From contig JAFKFK010000018.1 of the NCBI GenBank assembly GCA_017307275.1, positions 124,001-188,000 on the forward strand: a stretch of 64,000 nucleotides of DNA. The letters are read 5' to 3'. The stretch is from Alphaproteobacteria bacterium. GTDB lineage: Bacteria; Pseudomonadota; Alphaproteobacteria; Reyranellales; Reyranellaceae. Position 1 is the first letter of the stretch. Each line of letters starts with the position of its first letter. The notes beneath the pieces were generated by a model. It was not told where the DNA came from and searched no databases. It saw nothing but the letters and a program-made list of their open reading frames with translations. A program made the translations under genes and the position numbers. Below, one piece after another: positions 51,181-59,295 of the stretch.

Positions 51181-52056
51181 CTAAGCCGAAGCCGGCAGCG
51201 GCAGGTCTAGCGTCGTGGTGCGCCGAAGCTCGCGGCGATGGGTCTTGTCATCGAACGGCCGAGCGCGATGCATGGTGCACCGATTGTCCCAGATCACGAA
51301 ATCATGCGGCCGCCAAATGTGGCGATAGACGAACCGCGACTGTGTGGCGTGGTCGATCAGGTCGCGCAGAAGCAGCCGACCCTCCGGTACCGGCCAGTCG
51401 ACGACATGGGCGGCGTGCGAGGCAAGGTAGAGCGCTCGGCGACCGGAGCCTGGGATGGTACGCACCAGCGGATGGACGGCCCCCTTCAGTTTATCCTGCT
51501 CATCGTCGCTGAAATCGAAACCGAGTACGTGGCGCGAGTAGACGATGGAATGATAAACGCGCAGCCCTTCAATAGACGCGCGGGCTTCTTCGTCGAGTGC
51601 ATCGTAGGCGGCGCGCATGTCGGCGAACTCTGTATCGGCACGCACCGGCGGCACCACCCGAGCCGACAGCATTGAGTAGCGCCCCGGCGGATCGACGAAC
51701 GACGCATCGGTGTGCCACAGGCGATTGGCAACCGAGGAGGCGCGCATCCGGTTGTTCGCGTCCCGGATATTGCCGTCCTTGTCGACGTTGGAGACATCGG
51801 CCAACGCCTCGTTGCCGAACCGGTTATTGCCAATGGCCGAGGAGGAAGTGCGGGCGTGCAGCATGCCGTCGAAACGTTGGGCGAAGTCGAGCTGCTCTTC
51901 ATTGGTGAAATTCTGATCGCGAAACACCAGCACGGCGTATCTGTCCATGCCGGCGCGAATCGCCTCCAGCGACTCGCGATCATGGATCCGGCGCAGGTCA
52001 ATCGCGTCAACTTCGCCGGCGAATACGGATGTAAGCGGCGTGATGGTGACGGCCAT
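51181..52056 (-). CDS. TauD/TfdA-family dioxygenase 1
   Basis: A 291-residue Fe(II)/2OG dioxygenase. The iron-binding motif is LWHTDASF (His-x-Asp) in the middle and WDNRCTMHRA (distal His) near the C-terminus, followed by RRTTTLD with the 2OG-binding Arg. The family oxidises sulfonates, aryloxyacetates, carnitine precursors and other substrates. I chose ATG 52056 after GGAAGGGG; a long upstream extension lacks homology. It is downstream of a second dioxygenase of the same family with a 148-base gap. Confidence 0.9.
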   Translation of the reverse strand: MAVTITPLTSVFAGEVDAIDLRRIHDRESLEAIRAGMDRYAVLVFRDQNFTNEEQLDFAQRFDGMLHARTSSSAIGNNRFGNEALADVSNVDKDGNIRDANNRMRASSVANRLWHTDASFVDPPGRYSMLSARVVPPVRADTEFADMRAAYDALDEEARASIEGLRVYHSIVYSRHVLGFDFSDDEQDKLKGAVHPLVRTIPGSGRRALYLASHAAHVVDWPVPEGRLLLRDLIDHATQSRFVYRHIWRPHDFVIWDNRCTMHRARPFDDKTHRRELRRTTTLDLPLPASA

Positions 52057-52204
52057 GACGGACCCCTTCCTGGAGAACGAGTGGATCATCTTGGCCGATG
52101 AACGCATTACAGCCAACTCGCTTGTTCCGCGGACGTCGGCCGCAGTGCCACAAGCTATCGAATGGCGATTTCGCGGTGCTATGGACCTCTTGCTCGAAAC
52201 ATCC

Positions 52205-53221
52205 CTAGGCTGCCGGAATCCAGCTCTTGGCTTCGCCGGCATAGGGCGCGCCGGGATTGCCGTGCACCGTCGTGCGCCACATCAGGCGCTGCTCCGTCTC
52301 GCCATCGAACCAGGTCGCGGCGTGAATAAGGCAGCGATTGTCCCAGATCAGGACATCGCCCTGCGTCCATTCATGGGCGTAGCAGAAGCGCCGCTCGGTC
52401 AGGTGGGCCATGATCTCGTCGAGCAGGGCTGCTCCGGCGCCATGCGGGCCAGGCTCCATGCCGACGAAGGGTCCCTCGAACCAATCCATCTGGCCCCATT
52501 CGCAGAGATAAAGCGAACGCTCGCCCGTGACGGGATGCGTGCGCACCACCGGCTGGGGCTGCGAGCGCTCGTGAGGTGCAAAGGCGCGCGGCGGCCGGCC
52601 GGTGAGCGCCGCCTCACGTCCACGGCCGCTGCCGGGCTGGGCGTGCAGGCCCTGGAGCCCTTCAATCTTTGCCTTGAGATGAGGCGGCAATGCCTCGTAG
52701 GCCAGGATGCCATTGGCGAACAGCGTCTGACCGGTGTCCGGTGTCGCCGGCGTCACGGCATAGAAGAGCGAGATGTCGGGCGGCGGGCGACGATAGCTCT
52801 GGTCGGTATGCCAGCCCTTGCGGTGTGGATACTGCACCGGAATCAGCCCGTCGGCCGCCAGCGGCGGTTCCGGCCGCTTGGGCGGCGCCTTGCTGACCGG
52901 TGGCATGTTCGACACCAGCAGGATCTCCGGCACCGACACATGCACCGCCTTGAGGTCGGTCAGATTGTGGCGATAGTCCTCGACCTCCGGCCCGAACAAT
53001 CGGCTGAAGCGAATGAGCAGCTGGGGATCGTCGGCGATATCGTTGAGGCCCTGTACCAGCAGCAGCCCTTTTGCCTCGGCCAGCAAAGCGGCCAATTCAT
53101 CGGGCGCCGCTTCAGCCGCCGCGACGACGGCTGCTGCCCCCTGCTCGCCGTCGCGCAACCGCACCGTGCTGCCGAATGCTGCGCCCGGCAGCGGACCCTT
53201 TGCCTCGAACCTGGGGCTCAT
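52205..53221 (-). CDS. TauD/TfdA-family dioxygenase 2
   Basis: A 338-residue dioxygenase with the iron motif GWHTDQSYR (His-x-Asp), distal His in WDNRCLIHAATWF and the Arg motif RLMWRTTVHG. It is longer than dioxygenase 1 in the N-terminal part (LAALLAEAKGLLLVQG, LIRFSRLFGPEVEDYRHN). Its ATG overlaps the M81 stop by four bases (ATGA), so it is translated with that gene. The pairing with MlrC suggests oxidation of a small peptide- or amino acid-like compound; this is inference. Confidence 0.9.
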   Translation of the reverse strand: MSPRFEAKGPLPGAAFGSTVRLRDGEQGAAAVVAAAEAAPDELAALLAEAKGLLLVQGLNDIADDPQLLIRFSRLFGPEVEDYRHNLTDLKAVHVSVPEILLVSNMPPVSKAPPKRPEPPLAADGLIPVQYPHRKGWHTDQSYRRPPPDISLFYAVTPATPDTGQTLFANGILAYEALPPHLKAKIEGLQGLHAQPGSGRGREAALTGRPPRAFAPHERSQPQPVVRTHPVTGERSLYLCEWGQMDWFEGPFVGMEPGPHGAGAALLDEIMAHLTERRFCYAHEWTQGDVLIWDNRCLIHAATWFDGETEQRLMWRTTVHGNPGAPYAGEAKSWIPAA

Positions 53222-54744
53222 GCACGCGCTCCTGCTCCTGCATAAGGATCGTTCACCCCGTCCAACGGCCAGATTGGCCGGCGCAGCTTGGTGAACTTCA
53301 GCCGCGTGATGTCGGGTGAGCAGATGCCGCCGGAATCGACCAGAATCACCTCGCGCGCAATCGGCGCGTAGGCGGCACGGAAGTGCTGGACGCTCTTCAC
53401 CACCACCACGCTCTTGGTGCGCGGGTCGATGCCCTGGCTCAGGAACACCTGCAGGTCGATCGTCTGGATGCGGTTGGAGATCGTCACCACGTCGATGCCG
53501 CCGATGCGCAGCACCGCCGTCGGCCCCATCGAGGTGCCGACACCGGCATTCATCGGCCCGTCGTTCTTGAACTCGCCGTCCGAGAGCATCTTGACGATGG
53601 CCTTGGCCTTGACCGGCCCGCCCATCGACGGATCGGTATGACCGCCCAACACGACGTCGATCTCCGCGCCGACGCCCGCCTTGATGGCCTGCTGCACCGT
53701 GCCCGGATCGAAGATCGTTCCGAAGGCCACGTTCTCGACCTTGGCGTCGATCAGCGCCTGCAGCACCGGCGTCGTGTCGTTGTAGCCACCACCGCCCGGA
53801 TTGTCAGTGCCGTCGGCCACGACCAGCGGCCCCTCCTTGCCGACACCCGCACGCGCGGCGGCAATGGCATCGGAGATCGGCCGATAGTCCGACGAGCTTT
53901 CGTCGCGGCGCTTCCAGATCTCGTCGAGGATCGCCGCCGCCACGGCCTTGGCACGCGCTTCGGCGGCGGGCTCATGGCTCACGGCGATCGACGGGCCTGT
54001 GTAGGGGATGTCGGCCCAGGTGAAACCGGCCTGGATGCTGACGACATTGATGCCGGGTTCCTTCTCGAAGGCATCAGCCTTGGCAAGCAGGTCGCGCATC
54101 AGGCCGGGCTGCGTCGTGCGGCCGTGGTCGGCGCCTTCCAGCATGGCCGGCTGCACCAGCAGGCAGCGCGGCTGCTTCTTGCCTTCCAGCGCTTCCTGCA
54201 CCAGCGCCGCCGCCTGCACGGCGCGCTCGTAGCCGTCGATATGCGGATAGGTGCGATAGCTCACCAGCGCATTGGCATGCTTTGCCATCTTCACCGTGGC
54301 ATTGGCGTGCAGGTCGAGCGTGGCGACCAGCGGCACGTCGGGGCCGACCACGCCGCGCAGCGCTTCGATCAGCGCGCCCTCGGCATCGTCCTCGGTCTCC
54401 GTCACCATGGCACCGTGCAGCGAGAGGCAGACCGCGTCGAGCTTGCCCACGGCTTTCGCCTTCTTCGCCGCACCCACGATCATGTCGCGAATGTGCTCCC
54501 AGGTTTCTTTGGTGAGCTTGCCCGACGGCGTGGCATTGGCGGCGCCGGCCCAGACCGGCTCCCAGCCATACTTCTTGGCAGCGTCGATGTAGCCGCCGAT
54601 CTCGTTCTTCGTGCCGGTGAAGCGGGGCACCATCGCCTCGCCTTCGATCAGCCAGCGCTTGCGATAGTCCTCGAGCGTGGTCGGCAGTTTGCTGAAGGTG
54701 TTGGTCTCGTGCATGAACTGCGCGACCAGAACGCGATACGCCAT
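53218..54744 (-). CDS. M81-family metallopeptidase (MlrC/microcystinase C type)
   Basis: A 508-residue M81 zinc peptidase. It begins RVLVAQFMHETNTFSKLPTTLEDYR and contains LSLHGAMVTETEDDAEGALIEAL, VATLDLHANATVKMAKHANALVSYRTYPHIDGYER and FGTIFDPGTVQQAIKAGVG, all typical of the family. MlrC hydrolyses the linear microcystin tetrapeptide, but most members occur in bacteria without mlrA and probably act on other compounds. No MlrA or MlrB is present. It lies between the CMD and dioxygenase genes in one minus-strand run. Confidence 0.92.
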   Translation of the reverse strand: MAYRVLVAQFMHETNTFSKLPTTLEDYRKRWLIEGEAMVPRFTGTKNEIGGYIDAAKKYGWEPVWAGAANATPSGKLTKETWEHIRDMIVGAAKKAKAVGKLDAVCLSLHGAMVTETEDDAEGALIEALRGVVGPDVPLVATLDLHANATVKMAKHANALVSYRTYPHIDGYERAVQAAALVQEALEGKKQPRCLLVQPAMLEGADHGRTTQPGLMRDLLAKADAFEKEPGINVVSIQAGFTWADIPYTGPSIAVSHEPAAEARAKAVAAAILDEIWKRRDESSSDYRPISDAIAAARAGVGKEGPLVVADGTDNPGGGGYNDTTPVLQALIDAKVENVAFGTIFDPGTVQQAIKAGVGAEIDVVLGGHTDPSMGGPVKAKAIVKMLSDGEFKNDGPMNAGVGTSMGPTAVLRIGGIDVVTISNRIQTIDLQVFLSQGIDPRTKSVVVVKSVQHFRAAYAPIAREVILVDSGGICSPDITRLKFTKLRRPIWPLDGVNDPYAGAGARA

Positions 54745-54772
54745 CTCTCGAACTCTCCTATTCCATCCCGTC

Positions 54773-55321
54773 TCAGAGCTTTGCCGTCTTCAGCCATTCG
54801 GCTTGGCCTTCCTCGCCATCGACACCCATCGATTCGAGGAAGCGGCAGACCATCATGTAGTAGCCAATCGTAAGCGTGAGCTCGACCAATGCGCCCGGCG
54901 TCAGGAAAGCCTGCACCGCCTTGAGCGCCTTGTCCGAGGCCCGGACGTTGCGCACCACGTCGTCAGTGTAGCGCAGCACGGCCTTTTCGTTGTCGGTGAA
55001 GGCCGCAGCCTCGATGGTGGCCTCGCGCAGGGCCGCGATCTTGTCCTCGGTCACGCCAACGTCGCGGCCGATCCGTTCGTGCTGGAAAACCTCGTAGGCC
55101 GTGCGCGAAAGCCGCCCCACGCGAATGATCGCCAGCTCGCGCAGCACCGGATCGAGTTCACAGCGATGCAGCAGTGCGTTACCCATGCGCAGGAAGCCCT
55201 TCGCACCCTGCTCCGAGTTCGCCAGCATGCGATAGATGTTCAGCATGGGGTCGAGCTTGCCCAGGAACTCGGCATGCTTGCCGGTGGCGTTCTCGACTTC
55301 GTAGTACGGAATACGGGGCAT
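54773..55321 (-). CDS. Carboxymuconolactone decarboxylase-family protein (second copy)
   Basis: A 182-residue CMD-family protein with PRIPYYEVENATGKHAEFLGK at the start, LAIIRVGRLSRTAYEVFQHE in the core and LVELTLTIGYYMMVCRFLES at the end. As in the copy at 8856-9413, the AhpD CxxC pair is absent (TAYEVFQH). ATG 55321 has a good GGAGA Shine-Dalgarno and lies 28 bases upstream of the M81 gene. Its role in the cluster is unknown. Confidence 0.88.
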   Translation of the reverse strand: MPRIPYYEVENATGKHAEFLGKLDPMLNIYRMLANSEQGAKGFLRMGNALLHRCELDPVLRELAIIRVGRLSRTAYEVFQHERIGRDVGVTEDKIAALREATIEAAAFTDNEKAVLRYTDDVVRNVRASDKALKAVQAFLTPGALVELTLTIGYYMMVCRFLESMGVDGEEGQAEWLKTAKL

Positions 55322-55424
55322 CTGTTCTCCTCTTCGCGCAGCTCACGCGATCATAGCCGTCATTCGCCAGGGGCGCGTCGTCAATACGCAGCGCCCGAGG
55401 CGTCGTTGGATCAACCTTCCAGCG

Positions 55425-56816
55425 TTACACGCGTCCGGCGGCGCCGAGGTCCCAGAACAGGCCCGTCATCAGCCGCAATCCATCGCGCGCCACCGGTGTC
55501 AGGAGATGCTCGTTGGGCGCATGCTGCGAGCAGGCCGCGTAGGAGTGCGGCACCCAGACCGTCGGCATGCCGAGAATGTCGGTGAAGACTTCGTTGGGCA
55601 GCGAACCGCCGAGATTGGGCAGCATGTTGGGCTTCTGGCCGGCGGTCTTCTCAATCGAGGATGCGGCGAACTTGGCCCAGGGATTCTCCGGGTCGAGCCG
55701 AGTCGCGTTCATGATCACATCTCGTGCCGGCTCGATTTCGATCTGGCCGAAGCCGTGCTTCTCGAGATGCCGGCGCAAGGCGGGCACGATGTCGTGCGGA
55801 TCGGTGCCGACGACGAAACGGAGTTGGCAGTAGGCAATCGCGCTGGGTGGGATCGCATTCACCGGCCGGTCGGGATTGCCGGTCTTGAAGGCCAGCACCT
55901 CGAAGCTGTTCCAGCCGAACACGCGCTCGACGGGCGTCAGCGACTTTTCACCCCATTCCGGATTGATCTCCGGTGCACCCTCGCCGGCATCGACATGGGC
56001 GTCGGCCAAAGCCGCCCGCACCGAGTTGGTCAGCGTCTTGGGTCGCCACTCCGGCACTTTGATCTGGCCGCGCTCGTCGGTGATGGTGGCGAGTGCGTGG
56101 GCCATGATGATGCCGGGATTGGCGAGGAGCCCACCCCAATTGCCCGAGTGATGCCCGCCTTCACGCATGTTGAGCTTGAGATTGAAGTTCATGGTGCCGC
56201 GCGTGCCGCCGAATATGGTCGGCCGGCGATGGTCGAGCCGAGGCCCGTCCGAGCCAATCAGCGCATCGGCCTTGAGGGCGGCCTTGTTGGCCTTGCAGAA
56301 ATCGGCGAGGCCTGGCGAGCCGGTCTCCTCGCCCGTCTCGATCAGGATCGTGGAGTTGAAGCCCAGCGAGCCGCGCTCCTGCAGCACACAGGCGAGAGCC
56401 GCGATATTGATCGTGTGCTGGCCCTTGTTATCGGCGGTGTCGCGCCCGTAGAGCCGGTCGCCTTCCACGACGATCTTCCAGGGCGACAGGCCCGAGCGCC
56501 ATTGCTCCTCCTGGCCGCGGATCACGTCGCCGTGGCCATAAGTCAGCACCGTCGGCTTGGCGGGATCCTCGACCCGGCGCGCGATCAGGAACGGACCATA
56601 TTCGGAGCGCGGATTGGGCAGGACGGTGCAGTCGTAGCCGAGCTTCTGCAGCGAATCGGTCATCTCGCCTGAGACGTACTCCTGTAGCGCCGGCATGGAG
56701 TCGGTTTCCTGGCTGGTCGTCGGGATCGCCACGCGACGCTGTAACTCCTCGAGGAAGCCGCCTTCGTCGAAGTATTTCTCTGCGCGGCCGATGGCGCCAT
56801 CCCGTGTCCCGGTCAT
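55425..56816 (-). CDS. M20-family metallopeptidase (ArgE/DapE/carboxypeptidase type)
   Basis: A 463-residue di-zinc hydrolase. The metal-site motifs are YGHGDVIRG (His), YGRDTADNKGQ (bridging Asp), IETGEETGSPG (Glu pair) and SDGPRLDHRRPT, and the C-terminal HAPNEHLL gives the last His. It resembles carboxypeptidase/dipeptidase members that act on small peptides. I chose ATG 56816, since the upstream extension lacks homology and overlaps the divergent Fe-ADH gene start. It leads the minus-strand run M20, CMD, M81, TauD-type. Confidence 0.92.
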   Translation of the reverse strand: MTGTRDGAIGRAEKYFDEGGFLEELQRRVAIPTTSQETDSMPALQEYVSGEMTDSLQKLGYDCTVLPNPRSEYGPFLIARRVEDPAKPTVLTYGHGDVIRGQEEQWRSGLSPWKIVVEGDRLYGRDTADNKGQHTINIAALACVLQERGSLGFNSTILIETGEETGSPGLADFCKANKAALKADALIGSDGPRLDHRRPTIFGGTRGTMNFNLKLNMREGGHHSGNWGGLLANPGIIMAHALATITDERGQIKVPEWRPKTLTNSVRAALADAHVDAGEGAPEINPEWGEKSLTPVERVFGWNSFEVLAFKTGNPDRPVNAIPPSAIAYCQLRFVVGTDPHDIVPALRRHLEKHGFGQIEIEPARDVIMNATRLDPENPWAKFAASSIEKTAGQKPNMLPNLGGSLPNEVFTDILGMPTVWVPHSYAACSQHAPNEHLLTPVARDGLRLMTGLFWDLGAAGRV

Positions 56817-56871
56817 GCTTTCCCTCGAGGTGTTTCGCGGCCACGATAGCACCCCTGCGCGGGAGGAGAGA

Positions 56872-58017
56872 ATGCCGTCATCCGGTCGAGTCGTATTCAG
56901 TCGCATGGACGAGGTCGTGTTCGGCAAGCCTGCCGCCGAGGCGGTATCCGAACTGGTCTCGCGTCACGGCGCGCAACGCGTATTCCTCATGGCGAGCGGG
57001 ACGCTCGACCGCGAAACCGACGAGGTCGAGAAGTTGCGCAAGGCACTCGGCAACAAGTGCGTCGGCACCTTTGCCAGCATGCCGGCCCATTCGCCGCGCT
57101 CGGCCGTGATCGCCGCCGCCGAACAGGCCCGCGAGGCCCGCACCGACCTGATCGTCACCCTGGGGGGCGGCTCGATCACCGACGGCGCCAAAGCGGTGCA
57201 GCTCTGCCTCGCCAACGACATCCGCACGCCTGCGGACATGGATCGAATCCGCGGCCAAACTGATGTGAAGCCACCCACCGTGCGGCAAATCTCGATCCCC
57301 ACCACCTTGTCGGCCGGCGAATTCTCCGCCATCGCGGGCGTCACCAACGAGGAAACCAAGGTGAAGGAGATATTCCGCCATCCCCTCACCATCCCGCAGG
57401 CCGTCGTTCTCGATCCCGAAGTGACGCGCCACACGCCGATGTGGCTCCTGCTCTCGACCGGCATCCGCGCCGTCGATCATTGTGTCGAGGGCGTGTGCTC
57501 CAACGAATCGACGGAGTACAGCAACGCCTCCTCCTTGCACGGCCTGTCTCTGCTGGCCCGCGGCTTGCCGCGCGTGAAGGCCGATCCTTCGGATATGGCC
57601 GCGCGGCTCGATTGCCAGACCGGCTCGTGGCTGTCGATGGCCGGCATCGCCGCCGGCGTTCCGATGGGCGCAAGCCACGGCATCGGCTACGTGCTGGGCG
57701 CCGTGTTCGACGTCCCGCACGGCCATACGTCGTGCATCATGCTGCCGTCGGTCATGCGCTGGAACAAGCCGGCCAATGCCGACCGCCAGGCCTTGATCGC
57801 GACGGCAATGGGCCATCCCGGCAAGGACGCGGGCGACGTGCTCGACCAGTTCATCCGCGGCCTCGACATGCCGCGCAGCCTTTCCGACGTGAAGATTGGC
57901 CGCGAGCATTTTGACCGCATCGCCAATCAGGCGATGGGCACACCGTGGGTGCCGCGCAACCCGCGGCCCATTCCCGGTCCCGCTCAGGTACGAGAGATCC
58001 TCGAACTCGCAGCCTGA
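56872..58017 (+). CDS. Iron-containing alcohol dehydrogenase family (maleylacetate reductase-like)
   Basis: A 381-residue Fe-ADH-type dehydrogenase. NAD(P) is bound by TLGGGSITDGAKA, and the metal ligands fit D/H in RAVDHCVEG, His in GASHGIGY and His in DVPHGHTS. The short N-terminus (GRVVFSRMDEVVFGKPAAEAV) is like maleylacetate reductases rather than long-chain alcohol dehydrogenases. ATG follows GGGAGGAGAG. It is divergent from the M20 gene over 55 bases, so it may belong to the same catabolic unit. Substrate unknown. Confidence 0.87.
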   Translation: MPSSGRVVFSRMDEVVFGKPAAEAVSELVSRHGAQRVFLMASGTLDRETDEVEKLRKALGNKCVGTFASMPAHSPRSAVIAAAEQAREARTDLIVTLGGGSITDGAKAVQLCLANDIRTPADMDRIRGQTDVKPPTVRQISIPTTLSAGEFSAIAGVTNEETKVKEIFRHPLTIPQAVVLDPEVTRHTPMWLLLSTGIRAVDHCVEGVCSNESTEYSNASSLHGLSLLARGLPRVKADPSDMAARLDCQTGSWLSMAGIAAGVPMGASHGIGYVLGAVFDVPHGHTSCIMLPSVMRWNKPANADRQALIATAMGHPGKDAGDVLDQFIRGLDMPRSLSDVKIGREHFDRIANQAMGTPWVPRNPRPIPGPAQVREILELAA

Positions 58018-58027
58018 GACCAGCGTC

Positions 58028-58492
58028 TTAAGGCCGCCGCGTACCGCTCACCTCGTCCAGCATCTCCATCAGGAGCGGCTCGGCCGTCGCACTCGCCTTG
58101 GCCACCGCCGCATCCGGATAGAGGGCGGCCATGTAGGCCGGATGCAGTATCGAGATCTCGGTCTTGCCGTCGCGCGAATAGACCCCGATGTTGCCGCACG
58201 GAAGCATGGCGCTGAGTTTCAGGTCGACGGCCCAGAGCTGCCGGCCCACTGAGGGAGCACAGAACTTCACGAACGTCACCTCGCCCTGCGGCGGCTTCAC
58301 CACGTTGACGCCGAGGTTCTGATAACTCTTGGCTTTGATGTGCGCCTCGATCGCCTCGACGACTTGCGCGACCGGCCGGTCGGACGTGCGCACGATGATG
58401 AAGTCGCGTGGACGTTCTGCTTGAGCAATGGCGGCCGGCGGCAAGACCAATATGGCCAGGATCATCGCGACGGCTCGCTTGAGGGTGGACAT
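58028..58492 (-). CDS. Exported DUF302-domain protein
   Basis: A 154-residue protein with a signal peptide (cleavage near residue 23, AIAQ) and a DUF302-like domain: DFIIVRTSDRPVAQVVEAIEAHIKAKSY and MLPCGNIGVYSRDGKTEISI. DUF302 proteins are small soluble folds of unknown role. It lies 25 bases downstream of the exported cupin gene and is probably co-transcribed with it. Confidence 0.8.
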   Translation of the reverse strand: MSTLKRAVAMILAILVLPPAAIAQAERPRDFIIVRTSDRPVAQVVEAIEAHIKAKSYQNLGVNVVKPPQGEVTFVKFCAPSVGRQLWAVDLKLSAMLPCGNIGVYSRDGKTEISILHPAYMAALYPDAAVAKASATAEPLLMEMLDEVSGTRRP

Positions 58493-58517
58493 TGCGGCTT
58501 CCTCCTTTTCGATGGGG

Positions 58518-59174
58518 TCAGTCGAGTTTGGCCGGCACGGAGAACGGCCGGGTCGCGTCCACGACGAACATGATCAGCGCGTCGAGGCCGGTCGTGCCGG
58601 CGTTGAAGACTTCCATGGGCATGTCGGGTGCATGTCCGTTCAGGGTCTGACCGGCCTCGACATGGGCGACGCCATGCGGCGTCCGTTGGCCGAGTCGGCC
58701 AGTCACGACATAGAAGGCCTCCGACCCAGGATGCGTGTGCGTCGGCGTCCTGGCGCCAGGCGGACCGGAGCCGTGATTGACACGCAGCAGGTATTCGGGC
58801 GCCGCGAGCACCGGGACCGGCCCGATTTCCGCGACCTTGGTGCCGCCGGGCGTCGCGCCACCTTTGGGAGCGAGGGTGAACACCCAGACCTTGCCCGCGA
58901 CTTCCGCGATCAGCGCGGTGGTGGTTTCATGTTTCACCGACGCCGGGTTCCAGCCGTCCGGGCCGACCGAAGCCTGGGCATCGGCAAGCGTGGGGAAATT
59001 CTCGACACGCCAGTAGAGCGGCCCCTCGGGAAGCTGCTTGATCTTCTTCTGGACCATCGGCTTCACGACATACTCTTGCGCGACCGCCCCGAAGGGACTG
59101 CCCAGGACGAGTAATGCGCAAATTGACAGAGCCAGGACAGCGGCGCGCACCATTCCGGTCATCGACTGCTTCAT
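58518..59174 (-). CDS. Exported cupin-domain protein
   Basis: A 218-residue protein with a signal peptide ending near residue 32 (AVAQ) and a cupin barrel in the second half: THTHPGSEAFYVVTGRLG carries the metal-binding His/Glu motif, followed by HVEAGQTLNGHAPD. A small N-terminal part (YVVKPMVQKKIKQLPEGPLYWRVENF) precedes it. It is divergent from the OmpR-type regulator gene over a 121-base gap, so it is a candidate target of that regulator. Ligand unknown. Confidence 0.85.
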   Translation of the reverse strand: MKQSMTGMVRAAVLALSICALLVLGSPFGAVAQEYVVKPMVQKKIKQLPEGPLYWRVENFPTLADAQASVGPDGWNPASVKHETTTALIAEVAGKVWVFTLAPKGGATPGGTKVAEIGPVPVLAAPEYLLRVNHGSGPPGARTPTHTHPGSEAFYVVTGRLGQRTPHGVAHVEAGQTLNGHAPDMPMEVFNAGTTGLDALIMFVVDATRPFSVPAKLD

Positions 59175-59295
59175 CTCTTCCTCCTCAGGGCTTGTCGGAC
59201 GCCCGCAGCAAGAATGGCCACGAGGCCGTGCCCGAGTCGTGAAAGGCCCCTGAAAGAGCGCTGAAATTCGTGGCAGAGCCTGCTACGGTCCCGTC

